Notes under the pieces: model-generated | What the model was told of the DNA's origin: nothing | Seen by the model: the letters and a program-made list of their open reading frames with translations, nothing else | Databases searched by the model: none | In this document: positions 8,355-15,005 of the stretch, piece by piece | Numbering within the stretch: the first letter of the stretch is position 1 | Layout: the number at the start of each line of letters is the position of its first letter | Assembly: GCA_001998905.1 (NCBI GenBank) | Contig: MLAA01000035.1 | Coordinates: 89,951-153,950, forward strand | Direction: 5' to 3' | DNA length: 64,000 nt | DNA from: Rodentibacter caecimuris | GTDB lineage: Bacteria; Pseudomonadota; Gammaproteobacteria; Enterobacterales; Pasteurellaceae | Translations under genes and position numbers: made by a program

Positions 8355-8878
8355 TTCAACTCCGTTAGGCATAGTTGCCGCTCTTTCTCTCGTCTAATTT
8401 CCAACCCACGCAATTTTTTACCACCGGCATAAATCCATTTCGGAAATTCATTACAAGCGCCAACATAATCGACCGCATTGGCTTTACGGAACATCGTTGA
8501 TTTACGCATTGCACCACAGCCAACATTAAACGTAACAGAGGTTATTGCATCAAATACACTTTGCGGTAGCGCATCGCCGTTGGCATATTTATTGACACAT
8601 CGCTCTGCAATACGCAAATCATTCGCCCAGCGATCAGCAATTTCCTTATCGGTATAGCGTTTATTCGGATTAATTTTCTCCCCGCCGTATTCTGTCGAGC
8701 CAATGCCGACAGTTAACACATCAGAAGGGCATTGATATGGATCACGTCGGCAACCTTCCGCATCACCGACAATCTCCATTCCGGCTTGGCTTGTGCGTAA
8801 GTCAGGGTGATATAATTGGACCAATCCAATGATTGCGGGTATTGAACAAATAGCAATGATTTTCTTTTTATGTTTCAT
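8351..8878 (-). CDS. SAR endolysin, GH24 lysozyme
   Basis: A 175-residue lysozyme that breaks the murein glycan. The N-terminus (KKKIIAICSIPAIIGLVQLY) is a weak signal-anchor-release segment, so it would be exported by Sec and held inactive in the inner membrane until depolarisation. The GH24 catalytic block is GDAEGCRRDPYQCPSDVLTV then GIGST, with Glu, Asp and Thr spaced as in T4/P22-type lysozymes. It overlaps the holin gene by four bases (ATGA). Confidence 0.88.
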   Translation of the reverse strand: MKHKKKIIAICSIPAIIGLVQLYHPDLRTSQAGMEIVGDAEGCRRDPYQCPSDVLTVGIGSTEYGGEKINPNKRYTDKEIADRWANDLRIAERCVNKYANGDALPQSVFDAITSVTFNVGCGAMRKSTMFRKANAVDYVGACNEFPKWIYAGGKKLRGLEIRREKERQLCLTELK

Positions 8879-9102
8879 TCAATTAACTTCCCCTTCTTAT
8901 CACGAATACCAATCCGAATTTCTTCTAACTCTATCATTCGCTTTTTATGACGTGATTCGCGAATATAACCGCAAATAGTCACAACAATACCGATTAAGAT
9001 TGCCCATTCACTTAAAGTCAACACACCAAAAAATGAGGTAAGCCAACCATAAATTTGAGATTCAATCGGAATATCTTTTAATGTATCTTTCATTCTGTTC
9101 AT
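8875..9102 (-). CDS. Holin
   Basis: A 75-residue membrane protein with one or two membrane segments (WLTSFFGVLTLSEWAILIGI then VVTICGYI) and a highly charged C-terminal tail (RESRHKKRMIELEEIRIG). Position directly before the endolysin with a four-base overlap supports a holin or pinholin that times lysis. Starts at 9102 or 9093 are both possible; GGAG lies three bases before the first and twelve before the second, a classic set-up for dual starts. Confidence 0.75.
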   Translation of the reverse strand: MNRMKDTLKDIPIESQIYGWLTSFFGVLTLSEWAILIGIVVTICGYIRESRHKKRMIELEEIRIGIRDKKGKLIE

Positions 9103-9184
9103 GCTCCGCCCCCTTTATTGAGGCAAAATTTGCTTGAAAAAGAGATCAAAAAAAAGCACAATGTATTGGGATAGGAGGATAGGA

Positions 9185-9502
9185 ATGAATAAGAAGTATT
9201 ATTTTAAAAATTTCTTTGCTATTTTTTTAGTTATAATATTTCCTATTTACAATGGAGCAAATTATGCTTTTATAACATTTTTTTGTTTAAATGCTCTCTT
9301 ATTTCCTATTGCAAAATATTCCCTTGAAAGAATATATCATCACACTATTCGCAAAAAAATGGAAAGTATATCCCTAGATTATAGACAAGCTCTCCTTAGA
9401 CCGATCGAATATTTTTCTTTTACTATCAGCTTTTTCTTAGCCATCCCAATAGCGATATGCTTTTTAATTTACAAAACAATAAAAAATAACCAGCAACCAT
9501 AA
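9185..9502 (+). CDS. Colicin Ia/Ib-type immunity protein
   Basis: A 105-residue integral membrane protein starting MNKKYYFKNFFAIFLVIIFP. A very strong ribosome site (AGGAGG at 9173..9178) sits six bases before the ATG at 9185, so the upstream in-frame ATG at 9134 is unlikely. Hydrophobic segments lie at about 10-30, 30-45 and 75-95. From memory, the N-terminus (MN-K/R-KYYF), the middle 'LFPIAKYSLE' and the C-terminal 'IPIAICFLIYKTIK' parallel the colicin Ia/Ib immunity proteins, which protect the producer by binding the pore-forming domain in the inner membrane. It is convergent with the colicin gene, as is typical for pore-forming colicins, and stands against the direction of the phage late operon, so it can be expressed in the lysogen. 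Confidence 0.82.
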   Translation: MNKKYYFKNFFAIFLVIIFPIYNGANYAFITFFCLNALLFPIAKYSLERIYHHTIRKKMESISLDYRQALLRPIEYFSFTISFFLAIPIAICFLIYKTIKNNQQP

Positions 9503-9516
9503 AGATCACTGGTTAT
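9486..9516. terminator. Bidirectional hairpin between immunity and colicin genes
   Basis: ATAACCAG at 9486..9493 pairs with CTGGTTAT at 9509..9516. In the minus direction the stem is followed by TTTTTTATTG, so it could end colicin transcripts before the lysis genes unless polymerase is antiterminated. In the plus direction it ends with ATTTCTATTATTT behind the immunity gene. The left arm is inside the last codons of the immunity gene. Confidence 0.6.
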
Positions 9517-9523
9517 ATTTCTA

Positions 9524-10780
9524 TTATTTGAATAATGCATTATGCATTTTTTCTATTAATTCATCACTAATTAATGCACTGACTGCAACCATTAATACGG
9601 CATAACCAATAATACCAATCGAACTTCCGGCTAAAAAAGTCAATGTAACAGCTGCAACAGATGTCGCTATTTTATCAACCGCTAATTTTTCCAACTCTAA
9701 ATAAAATGGTTTCCAATCTCCAGAATTAATGGCTGTCGATAAAGCCGTTGCTAAAGACCCCACTGTAAGCGCCTTCCCTCCATATTTAAATGCCTTATTA
9801 AATTTATAAAGGTCGTTACTAATTGACTTCATATCCAAAGATTGTAATGCTTTAGATATAGCTTCACGATCCTTAGTGTTAATTTTTTTATTAATACTAC
9901 CTTTATATTTATCAAATGCTTTTAATGCTTCCTCAACACTTCTTATTTTTTTCCCTTTTACTGTTTCAGCAAGTTTTCTTGCCTCAATACTTGCTAAATT
10001 CCCATATTTTTCGGTAATATGCTCAAAAAAACTAGAGATATATTCTACATTTGTTTGAATTTCATTACCTTTATATTTTGTCTTTAATTTTTCTAAAGAG
10101 TCACTTAAACTTTTATTAACTTCAATTAAACTATGTAAGCCAGCTTCTATTTTCTTTTTTTCAAGCAAAATATTAGCTTGGGGTAGTTCCACATTATCTT
10201 TCCACAATTCAATATATTTCTTTGTTATGTGAGGTCTATTAAAATAAGCAATATTTGATTCATATACAGCAGAAATTATTTCTGGTTGACTATCTTTAAA
10301 CTTTTTGAAATTAGATAATTTAACAATATTATTATTCAATAATTCATCAAATTTTCTATCCGCTTCCTTCTGTAAATTTATAATATTTTTTTCAGCATTT
10401 TCTAGTATTTTTAATGCACTTTCCAATGCTTCAATATAAACTTCAATCTCTCTACTATTTTCAAAATCTAACGCATATTCATCAAGCCATTTTCTAGCCT
10501 CTAGAATCGCTTGACTAATTTCTGCCCTAGAAAGTTGTGCGTTATAACGGTTAATTGTTCCGTCCACATCACGAATTTTAATAGCAAATTCAGCAAGGTT
10601 AACTAAACCGGCTTGTCCTAATTTTAGATTTAAAGGTTTAATAACAATATGGGGGGGTAAATCAGGAAAAACGCCAAAAGAAGGTCCAGGATAATAAGGT
10701 TTTCCACCTATCGTAATTGGTGGTGGATTATCATTTGGTGTTACAATGATCGGGTCAAGCATTATTGTATCATTTGACAT
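9524..10780 (-). CDS. Pore-forming colicin-like bacteriocin (colicin Ia type)
   Basis: A 418-residue protein with the layout of a TonB-type pore-forming colicin. Residues 1-40 hold possible TonB-box sequences (DTIML, DPIIVTP) and a proline/glycine-rich translocation region (PNDNPPPITIGGKPYYPGPS). Residues about 70-290 are long charged helices, likely the receptor-binding coiled coil. The C-terminal part carries the pore domain: DWKPFYLELEKLAVDK at 355-370, a hydrophobic hairpin at about 371-405 (IATSVAAVTLTFLAGSSI, GIIGYAVLMVAVSALI) and the typical end SDELIEKMHNAL. It would insert into the inner membrane of related bacteria and depolarise it. It lies just downstream of the late promoter and terminator and before the lysis genes. 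Shorter than classical colicin Ia (about 626 residues). It has no lysis gene of its own. Confidence 0.85.
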   Translation of the reverse strand: MSNDTIMLDPIIVTPNDNPPPITIGGKPYYPGPSFGVFPDLPPHIVIKPLNLKLGQAGLVNLAEFAIKIRDVDGTINRYNAQLSRAEISQAILEARKWLDEYALDFENSREIEVYIEALESALKILENAEKNIINLQKEADRKFDELLNNNIVKLSNFKKFKDSQPEIISAVYESNIAYFNRPHITKKYIELWKDNVELPQANILLEKKKIEAGLHSLIEVNKSLSDSLEKLKTKYKGNEIQTNVEYISSFFEHITEKYGNLASIEARKLAETVKGKKIRSVEEALKAFDKYKGSINKKINTKDREAISKALQSLDMKSISNDLYKFNKAFKYGGKALTVGSLATALSTAINSGDWKPFYLELEKLAVDKIATSVAAVTLTFLAGSSIGIIGYAVLMVAVSALISDELIEKMHNALFK

Positions 10781-10804
10781 ACTAGTCTCCTTTTTTCAGT
10801 CAAC

Positions 10805-10838
10805 AAAAAAGCCCCAATTGGAAACCAATCAGGGCTGT
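10805..10838 (-). terminator. Strong terminator upstream of colicin gene (tR'-like)
   Basis: In the minus direction a 12-bp stem with two G-U pairs (AGCCCTGATTGG with CCAATTGGGGCT) closes a three-base loop and is followed by six Ts. It lies between the promoter at 10890..10918 and the colicin start at 10780, so transcripts would stop before the colicin gene unless antiterminated. This mirrors lambda tR' and points to Q control. Confidence 0.82.
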
Positions 10839-10889
10839 TAAAATTCATTTGTGCGTTGCTTACATGCAAAAAACCGCACTGTACTTAGA

Positions 10890-10918
10890 ATCATATACTT
10901 TCAGTCTAGACTTTGCAA
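10890..10918 (-). promoter_or_regulatory. Candidate late promoter PR' ahead of colicin
   Basis: On the minus strand, TTGCAA (10913..10918), a 17-base spacer and TATGAT (10890..10895) form a near-consensus sigma-70 promoter. Transcription would start near 10883 and meet the strong terminator about 45 bases on. It is the only such promoter seen between the Q-like gene and the lysis genes in that direction. Confidence 0.65.
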
Positions 10919-10962
10919 GTATTTTTTCAATAAAGTGCGGTCGGTTTTAATTAAGTTTTAAA

Positions 10963-11799
10963 TTAAATAATCGTTCTGACTTTTGTTTCCATTAATGGTG
11001 TATTGAAGTTATCTTCATAGTAACCGTCAATTAATCTCATTCGTTTAGAAAGCTCCAAAAGTAAATCTGCCATTTGATGTGTTTCCCCAAGCAACTGACG
11101 GGCTAATTTAGTATCTACAAAGTTACACCCTGACATATCTTTAATGCGATTTCTGCGAGGGTCGTATTTATCGACAATAACAAGCCAACGTCCTGCGTGC
11201 GGAATTTCTACCGTGTGAGATTTTGGTTCTTCTGTAATCCATTCCCCTTCAAGGGCGATTTTATGCACATATTCCACCGCCATTCCAATCTGCTCCGGTG
11301 TGAGTTCGTCAATGTGTTCAACATTAAAACGCTGATGAATGAGCGAATAAGCGTCTGAATAAATTAAACCTTTTTTGCTGACTAATTGACTTACTGCTTG
11401 TCTTAATCCTGTTCTTTCGTCTGTTGTTGTTTTACGTTCGGCTTTACCAAAATGCCAGTAGTTATAAAGTGCCTCAAAACATTCTTCTTGGTAGCGGATC
11501 ACTTTCTCTTTTAAATCTGACCGCACTTTTTCAGGGTTAATACTAAATAACCAGCCGTTGAGCTTTTTAAGTGGCATACAGAGCATTTCATAAGTTTTGC
11601 CATCAGATCCAGTTGTGGAGATATGTCTACAACTGAATTTATCTATCTGATTTGCAAGTTTCTTATGTTGTCCACTCCAATCCAGCCCAATAGCTTCAAC
11701 AAGTGGACGAACTGCTGTATAGATTACATCATCAAGTTTTAAAGTAATGAGATCAGAACCGTAAAAAGAAAGAGTTTGAGTTGAGATTTGATTAGACAT
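10963..11799 (-). CDS. Phage antirepressor, P22 Ant N-terminal family
   Basis: A 278-residue protein. Residues about 8-125 match the P22_AR_N domain (LITLKLDDVIYTAVRPLVEA then IGLDW; LCMPLKKLNGWLFSINPEKV; EKVIRYQEECFEALYNYW). It resembles what I recall of H. influenzae HI1422. Such proteins inactivate phage repressors or otherwise modulate immunity. AGGAG lies about six bases before the ATG. It lies between the Q-like gene and the late promoter, with a C4-like structured RNA (11852..11926) directly upstream, implying antisense control of its translation. Confidence 0.8.
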   Translation of the reverse strand: MSNQISTQTLSFYGSDLITLKLDDVIYTAVRPLVEAIGLDWSGQHKKLANQIDKFSCRHISTTGSDGKTYEMLCMPLKKLNGWLFSINPEKVRSDLKEKVIRYQEECFEALYNYWHFGKAERKTTTDERTGLRQAVSQLVSKKGLIYSDAYSLIHQRFNVEHIDELTPEQIGMAVEYVHKIALEGEWITEEPKSHTVEIPHAGRWLVIVDKYDPRRNRIKDMSGCNFVDTKLARQLLGETHQMADLLLELSKRMRLIDGYYEDNFNTPLMETKVRTII

Positions 11800-11851
11800 A
11801 AGTCTTCTCCTGATTTTTTTCGAAGTTTGAGGATTACCCTAAATTAGGGTG

Positions 11852-11926
11852 CCGAGAGGTTCGAAAACCGTCAGAAGTCGGTCGGGATTATTCCCCAATG
11901 GGTATTGTATTCTCCGCCCTCTCGAC
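11852..11926 (-). ncRNA. C4-like antisense RNA upstream of antirepressor
   Basis: On the minus strand a 7-bp closing stem (CGAGAGG with CCTCTCG; plus-strand arms 853..859 and 918..924) encloses about 58 bases. Inside are the hairpin CCCATTGGG, then AATAATCCC and a single-stranded TTTTCGAA. TTTTCGAA (11860..11867) is complementary to TTCGAAAA just upstream of the antirepressor ribosome site (11817..11824). The element shares GTCGAGAG, CCC-loop-GGG and AATAA with the element at 23051..23132. P1/P7 C4 RNA works this way upstream of ant genes. The family assignment is by eye. Confidence 0.5.
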
Positions 11927-11997
11927 ATAGATAAATTTTAGGTATGCATTATCAAAACTCGTAGGAAGAGAGAAAAGAGATCACGAATTTTACGCAT

Positions 11998-12034
11998 AAA
12001 AAAACCGCTATGCTATCGGGTGCGGACTTCCGCT
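11998..12034 (-). terminator. Candidate terminator, minus direction
   Basis: In the minus direction CCGC...AGCGG is followed by seven Ts (plus strand AAAAAAACCGCT at 11998..12009). A neighbouring hairpin (GCGG-ACTT-CCGC, 12022..12033) and another (TCAAGG...CCTTGA, 12041..12060) make this a structured stretch. It would lower readthrough from the Q region into the antirepressor leader. The rest of 11800..12168 holds the C4-like RNA and the toxin-antitoxin promoter. Confidence 0.45.
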
Positions 12035-12116
12035 TCTGATTCAAGGTTTCGACGCCTTGAGACAAATACTACCCTTTAATTTTCACTCTGTCAAATTCTC
12101 TCAAAATAAATTCGGC

Positions 12117-12145
12117 TTGCCTTTGTGTATCCAAAACTATACAAT
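12117..12145 (+). promoter_or_regulatory. Promoter of the toxin-antitoxin pair
   Basis: TTGCCT at 12117..12122, a 17-base spacer and TACAAT at 12140..12145 lie 23 bases before the toxin start. GTAT...ATAC within it (12127..12142) is a small dyad that could bind the antitoxin for autoregulation. Confidence 0.55.
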
Positions 12146-12168
12146 ACAACTAAATAAAAGAGGCGATT

Positions 12169-12483
12169 ATGTATATCATTGAAGAAACCGATATATTTTC
12201 CAACTGGTTAGAAAATCTAACCGATGAACTGGCGATAGTTAATATTGTTGCCCGTATTGAACGTGCCAAGCTAGGCAATTTCGGCGATCATAAATCCGTT
12301 GGTGATGGCGTATTTGAAATGCGCATCACAAAAGGAAAAGGCTATCGGCTGTATTATGCACGCAAAGGCGAAATTACTTATCTTTTACTTTGTGGTGGGG
12401 ATAAATCAACACAAGATAAAGATATTTTACAAGCTAAAGCAATATGGGCTGAACTCAAACAGGAGCTTAAAAATGACCATTAA
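12169..12483 (+). CDS. HigB/RelE-type toxin (HI1419-like)
   Basis: A 104-residue protein of the phage Gp49/HigB-like group in the RelE superfamily: MYIIEETDIFSNWLENLTDE, RIERAKLGNFGDHKSVGDGV and the C-terminal GYRLYYARKGEITYLLLCGG. The family usually blocks translation by ribosome-dependent mRNA cleavage. It is the first gene of a toxin-first pair and overlaps the antitoxin start by 11 bases. The pair reads against the surrounding phage operon from its own promoter and resembles what I recall of HI1419/HI1420. It could stabilise the prophage or act in defence. Confidence 0.82.
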   Translation: MYIIEETDIFSNWLENLTDELAIVNIVARIERAKLGNFGDHKSVGDGVFEMRITKGKGYRLYYARKGEITYLLLCGGDKSTQDKDILQAKAIWAELKQELKNDH

Positions 12484-12766
12484 AATTCAAGAATTTGATG
12501 CTGCACGTTATTTAAAAAATGAAAAAATGATGGCAGCTTATTTAGCAACCGTTCTTGAAGACGGTTCAACTGAAGAATTTATTCAGGCACTCAATACCGT
12601 TGCCCGTGCAAAAGGAATGACCGAGTTAGCTGAAAAAACAGGTATTGGGCGAGAAAGCCTTTATAAAACTTTATCAAGCGAGAAACCACGCTTTGACAGT
12701 ATTATGAAAATCATCAATGCGCTAGGCTTAAATGTGTCTGTTACGCCTAAAACGATGAGTGCATAA
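12473..12766 (+). CDS. HigA-type antitoxin (HI1420-like)
   Basis: A 97-residue DNA-binding antitoxin starting MTIKIQEFDAARYLKNEKMM. The helix-turn-helix is at about 50-75 (ARAKGMTELAEKTGIGRESL). The characteristic segment LSSEKPRFDSIMKIINALGL places it in the HI1420 group. I chose ATG 12473, preceded by AGGAG (12461..12465) inside the toxin gene, rather than the long upstream extension that merely reads through the toxin in another frame. It would neutralise the toxin and repress the shared promoter. Confidence 0.82.
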   Translation: MTIKIQEFDAARYLKNEKMMAAYLATVLEDGSTEEFIQALNTVARAKGMTELAEKTGIGRESLYKTLSSEKPRFDSIMKIINALGLNVSVTPKTMSA

Positions 12767-12773
12767 ACAAAAA

Positions 12774-12798
12774 AGCCTGCTTAGTGCAGGCTCTTTTA
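12774..12798 (+). terminator. Terminator after the antitoxin gene
   Basis: AGCCTGC (12774..12780) pairs with GCAGGCT (12786..12792), then CTTTTATT. It separates the antitoxin gene from the convergent Q-like gene, whose stop codon starts at 12800, and may serve both strands (AAAAAAG lies on the other side). Confidence 0.75.
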
Positions 12799-12799
12799 T

Positions 12800-13174
12800 T
12801 TACGCCATAAATACCGCTTTCCCTGTATGCAACATTAATTTGAGTGATGTTTTTGCTGTTTTTAGGCGGCTAAAGTATTCAGCCCTAGAAATATTAAGAC
12901 AACGATAAATATCACTGATTTGCCACCGATTGACATAAGTCAGCATAAACACATCATAAAGTTCAGGATTCACTTTATACATAATCAACATACATTCGTT
13001 AATCTGCATACCTAAATCATCAGAAATCGGATCTAAATGCGGTTTGTAAGCATATTCGGCATTAGGCTTAACCTGAGCAAATCCGGCTGATATGCGAGGA
13101 AATTCCGTGCCGTAACGAGGTGTCGCCCAATACCCCCACTGCACTGCTACTCTATCAATATTAATACTACTCAT
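12800..13174 (-). CDS. Q-like late antiterminator (putative)
   Basis: A 124-residue protein starting MSSINIDRVAVQWGYWATPR. A C-terminal helix-turn-helix of the sigma-like kind is visible (VNRWQISDIYRCLNISRAEYF). Size, the 'VQWGYWATPR' start and place after the NinG-type gene fit the antitermination protein Q group of lambdoid phages (phage 82/21 type). It would bind near the late promoter and let polymerase read through terminators into the colicin, lysis and structural genes. It overlaps the NinG-type gene by four bases. A related small regulator family (DUF1133) is the main alternative. Confidence 0.6.
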   Translation of the reverse strand: MSSINIDRVAVQWGYWATPRYGTEFPRISAGFAQVKPNAEYAYKPHLDPISDDLGMQINECMLIMYKVNPELYDVFMLTYVNRWQISDIYRCLNISRAEYFSRLKTAKTSLKLMLHTGKAVFMA

Positions 13175-13731
13175 TTTAAGCCCTCTAACGTTTTAATTTT
13201 CTCTTTGTAATACTTAATAATTTCCTTGCAATCTTCGATCGTGTATTTCTTAAAATCGTGGTCTTGGCGTTCTAACCATTCCACTTTATCCACACCGATT
13301 TTTCTTATCAAATTAATGCGATACTCAATCACATTTCCGCTTTTATGGTTATTGCACGGTTGGCATTGTTTATGGACATTCAACTCACAAAACCGCAATT
13401 CAGGGCAAGCCCCCACACTTCGATAATGCCCTGCATGCCATTGACCTTGATGATAGCGACCGCAACTGATACAAGGTTCGTCTTTATCTCGTAAACGAAT
13501 GAATTTATTAAATATTGATTGCGCCTCTTTTAACCATTCTGAGCGACTTTTTAATTTAACCTTACGTTCCTTTAGCTTTTGCTTCTCCGCTTTCTCTCGG
13601 GCTTTCTGTGCGTTATTTCGGGCTAGTTCTATGGCACATTTGGGCGAGCAGACTTTTTGCAGTGAATTATGAGGAGTAAATTCTTTACCGCACACTTTGC
13701 ATTTCTTTGGTTTGAGTGATTTAGTTCTCAT
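13171..13731 (-). CDS. ninG: NinG/Rap-type recombination nuclease
   Basis: A 186-residue protein of the lambda NinG (Rap) family, a structure-specific endonuclease that helps RecA-dependent and Red recombination. An N-terminal CxxC...CxxxC zinc site (CKVCGKEF, CSPKCA), a basic coiled region at about 40-75 and the HNH-like core CISCGRYHQGQWHAGHYRSV with QCQPCNNHKSG are all visible. GAGGAAAG precedes the ATG. It sits in the nin-like block between replication genes and Q, as in lambda. Confidence 0.88.
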   Translation of the reverse strand: MRTKSLKPKKCKVCGKEFTPHNSLQKVCSPKCAIELARNNAQKAREKAEKQKLKERKVKLKSRSEWLKEAQSIFNKFIRLRDKDEPCISCGRYHQGQWHAGHYRSVGACPELRFCELNVHKQCQPCNNHKSGNVIEYRINLIRKIGVDKVEWLERQDHDFKKYTIEDCKEIIKYYKEKIKTLEGLK

Positions 13732-13740
13732 CTTTCCTCG

Positions 13741-14193
13741 CTAAAAAAACGCATAAAGCTGATTAATCACATTTTCATCTGTAGTGTTGCCGAAAATATT
13801 TTTGAGTGCTGCATTGATTAATGCGGAATAACATTTCTCAAATTCGTCTTGTTCCATATTGCCGTAACTTAGGCTTTGGGCTTCTACCCGTAGGCTGCCG
13901 TCTAAGGTGTAAGTCACCTCTTTATAACCGGCAAGCACGGTCAAATTTTTGCGAAACGTGTCGAACTGTTTACGTTCATCAAAGTATTGCCATTCGGTTT
14001 TATCTGCGGCCCAATGCTCAAAACAGAAATTAAAAAAGGCAAAAACTTTGCGGTGAAATTGTGGGTTTCTTGCTTGTTTAATCTCAATTTCGTACTGCTC
14101 GCCGTTACGGAATTTCTGCAAGGCTTCGGCTTCCGTTTCATTTGCCGGTGAGAAAACGCCGCCCGGTAACTTCATCATTTGAAATTTAGGCAT
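13741..14193 (-). CDS. DUF1367 family phage protein
   Basis: A 150-residue protein: MPKFQMMKLPGGVFSPANET, then EIEIKQARNPQFHRKVFAFF and AADKTEWQYFDERKQFDTFR. The RNPQFHRKVFAFF block is the signature I associate with DUF1367, found in nin-like regions of lambdoid phages. No catalytic function is known to me. GAGGTG precedes the ATG. It follows a 102-codon unknown gene and precedes the NinG-type gene in the same early operon. Confidence 0.7.
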   Translation of the reverse strand: MPKFQMMKLPGGVFSPANETEAEALQKFRNGEQYEIEIKQARNPQFHRKVFAFFNFCFEHWAADKTEWQYFDERKQFDTFRKNLTVLAGYKEVTYTLDGSLRVEAQSLSYGNMEQDEFEKCYSALINAALKNIFGNTTDENVINQLYAFF

Positions 14194-14209
14194 TTAGCTG
14201 CACCTCAAA

Positions 14210-14518
14210 TTAATGCAAAAACTGAAGTGAGAAGTAATTTGCTTGTCTCCCTTCAAAAGGACAATCATTCAAATGCTTAATCGAAAAATGCTTACCAAAA
14301 ACATCCTTAATTAGCTTGGTGCTTTTCTTTGAATCTGCTTTTCCATTAATCGATATTGACACAGTTAAATTATTGCCAAGCCAGCTACAAACAAATGAAT
14401 TTCGGTTTATCCTCTTATCTTGATAAGCGCAAACCATCACGCCTTCTGTCATTGGATGAATATCGAAACCTCTCTTGATTAATAGCTTTTTAACTAATTC
14501 AATATTCTTATTTTCCAT
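14210..14518 (-). CDS. Phage protein of unknown function
   Basis: A 102-residue protein starting MENKNIELVKKLLIKRGFDI. Alternating short strands (GVMVCAYQDKRI, NNLTVSISINGKADS) suggest a small alpha/beta fold. I do not recognise the family. The ATG at 14518 lies inside the last codons of the methylase gene, with a GGGGTGAG ribosome site, so the two are likely coupled. The GTG six bases upstream is less likely. Confidence 0.6.
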   Translation of the reverse strand: MENKNIELVKKLLIKRGFDIHPMTEGVMVCAYQDKRINRNSFVCSWLGNNLTVSISINGKADSKKSTKLIKDVFGKHFSIKHLNDCPFEGRQANYFSLQFLH

Positions 14519-15005
14519 ACTCACCCCACTTTTTCACAAAATCCAATTCAACCTGTCGTGTTACAAAGCCCTGAATAAACGGATCGAACACCGCCACCAT
14601 TGAGCCTTTGTTGTTGCCTTTGACTTCCTCGCCCGTAACCGGATGAAGGAAATTGATTCGACCGCCGATGATGTCGATCACCTCTGTGGCATTATCCTGA
14701 ATCACTTTGTACCACTTGGTGCTTTTATCTGCCGGTAACAACATCACCACCAAATAGCCTGCTTGTTTCAATTCCGCCGCACGTTTTACAAAAGGCATTG
14801 GGTCGCTATATGGCGGATTGACGAAGATTCGGCTATTTGCTGTGTAACAATTAAATTCAAGAAAATTCATAGATTCAGTAACAAAATATGAACACAATGC
14901 ATTGCGACTATTGGCGCAACCGTCCACATTGAAACGGAATCGTAAATTAAGCCAGTTAAAAAAATACTTCGGCGTGCGATAGTGGTCTTTGTTAAATTCC
15001 GTCAT
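14508..15005 (-). CDS. Phage DNA adenine methyltransferase (Dam)
   Basis: A 165-residue protein starting MTEFNKDHYRTPKYFFNWLN. The 'YRTP' N-terminal block, FNVDGCANSRNALC, the catalytic NPPY (FVNPPYSDPMPFV) and the late segment VVMLLPADKSTKWYK match the phage N6-adenine methyltransferase family. It would methylate phage DNA, perhaps to resist host restriction or time packaging and replication. The start at 15005 makes an ATGA overlap with the DnaC-like stop codon. Confidence 0.85.
   Translation of the reverse strand: MTEFNKDHYRTPKYFFNWLNLRFRFNVDGCANSRNALCSYFVTESMNFLEFNCYTANSRIFVNPPYSDPMPFVKRAAELKQAGYLVVMLLPADKSTKWYKVIQDNATEVIDIIGGRINFLHPVTGEEVKGNNKGSMVAVFDPFIQGFVTRQVELDFVKKWGEYGK

Noticed and set aside
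9134..9184. N-terminal extension of the immunity ORF (MKKRSKKSTMYWDRR)
   Set aside because: AGGAGG sits six bases before ATG 9185, and the short form matches the start expected for colicin Ia-type immunity proteins.
10781..10962. LexA/SOS box expected before a colicin gene
   Set aside because: I looked for CTGT-N8-ACAG upstream of the colicin and found none; the phage-type promoter and terminator explain control better.
12299..12472. N-terminal extension of the antitoxin ORF
   Set aside because: It reads through the toxin gene in another frame; ATG 12473 with its ribosome site is the better start.
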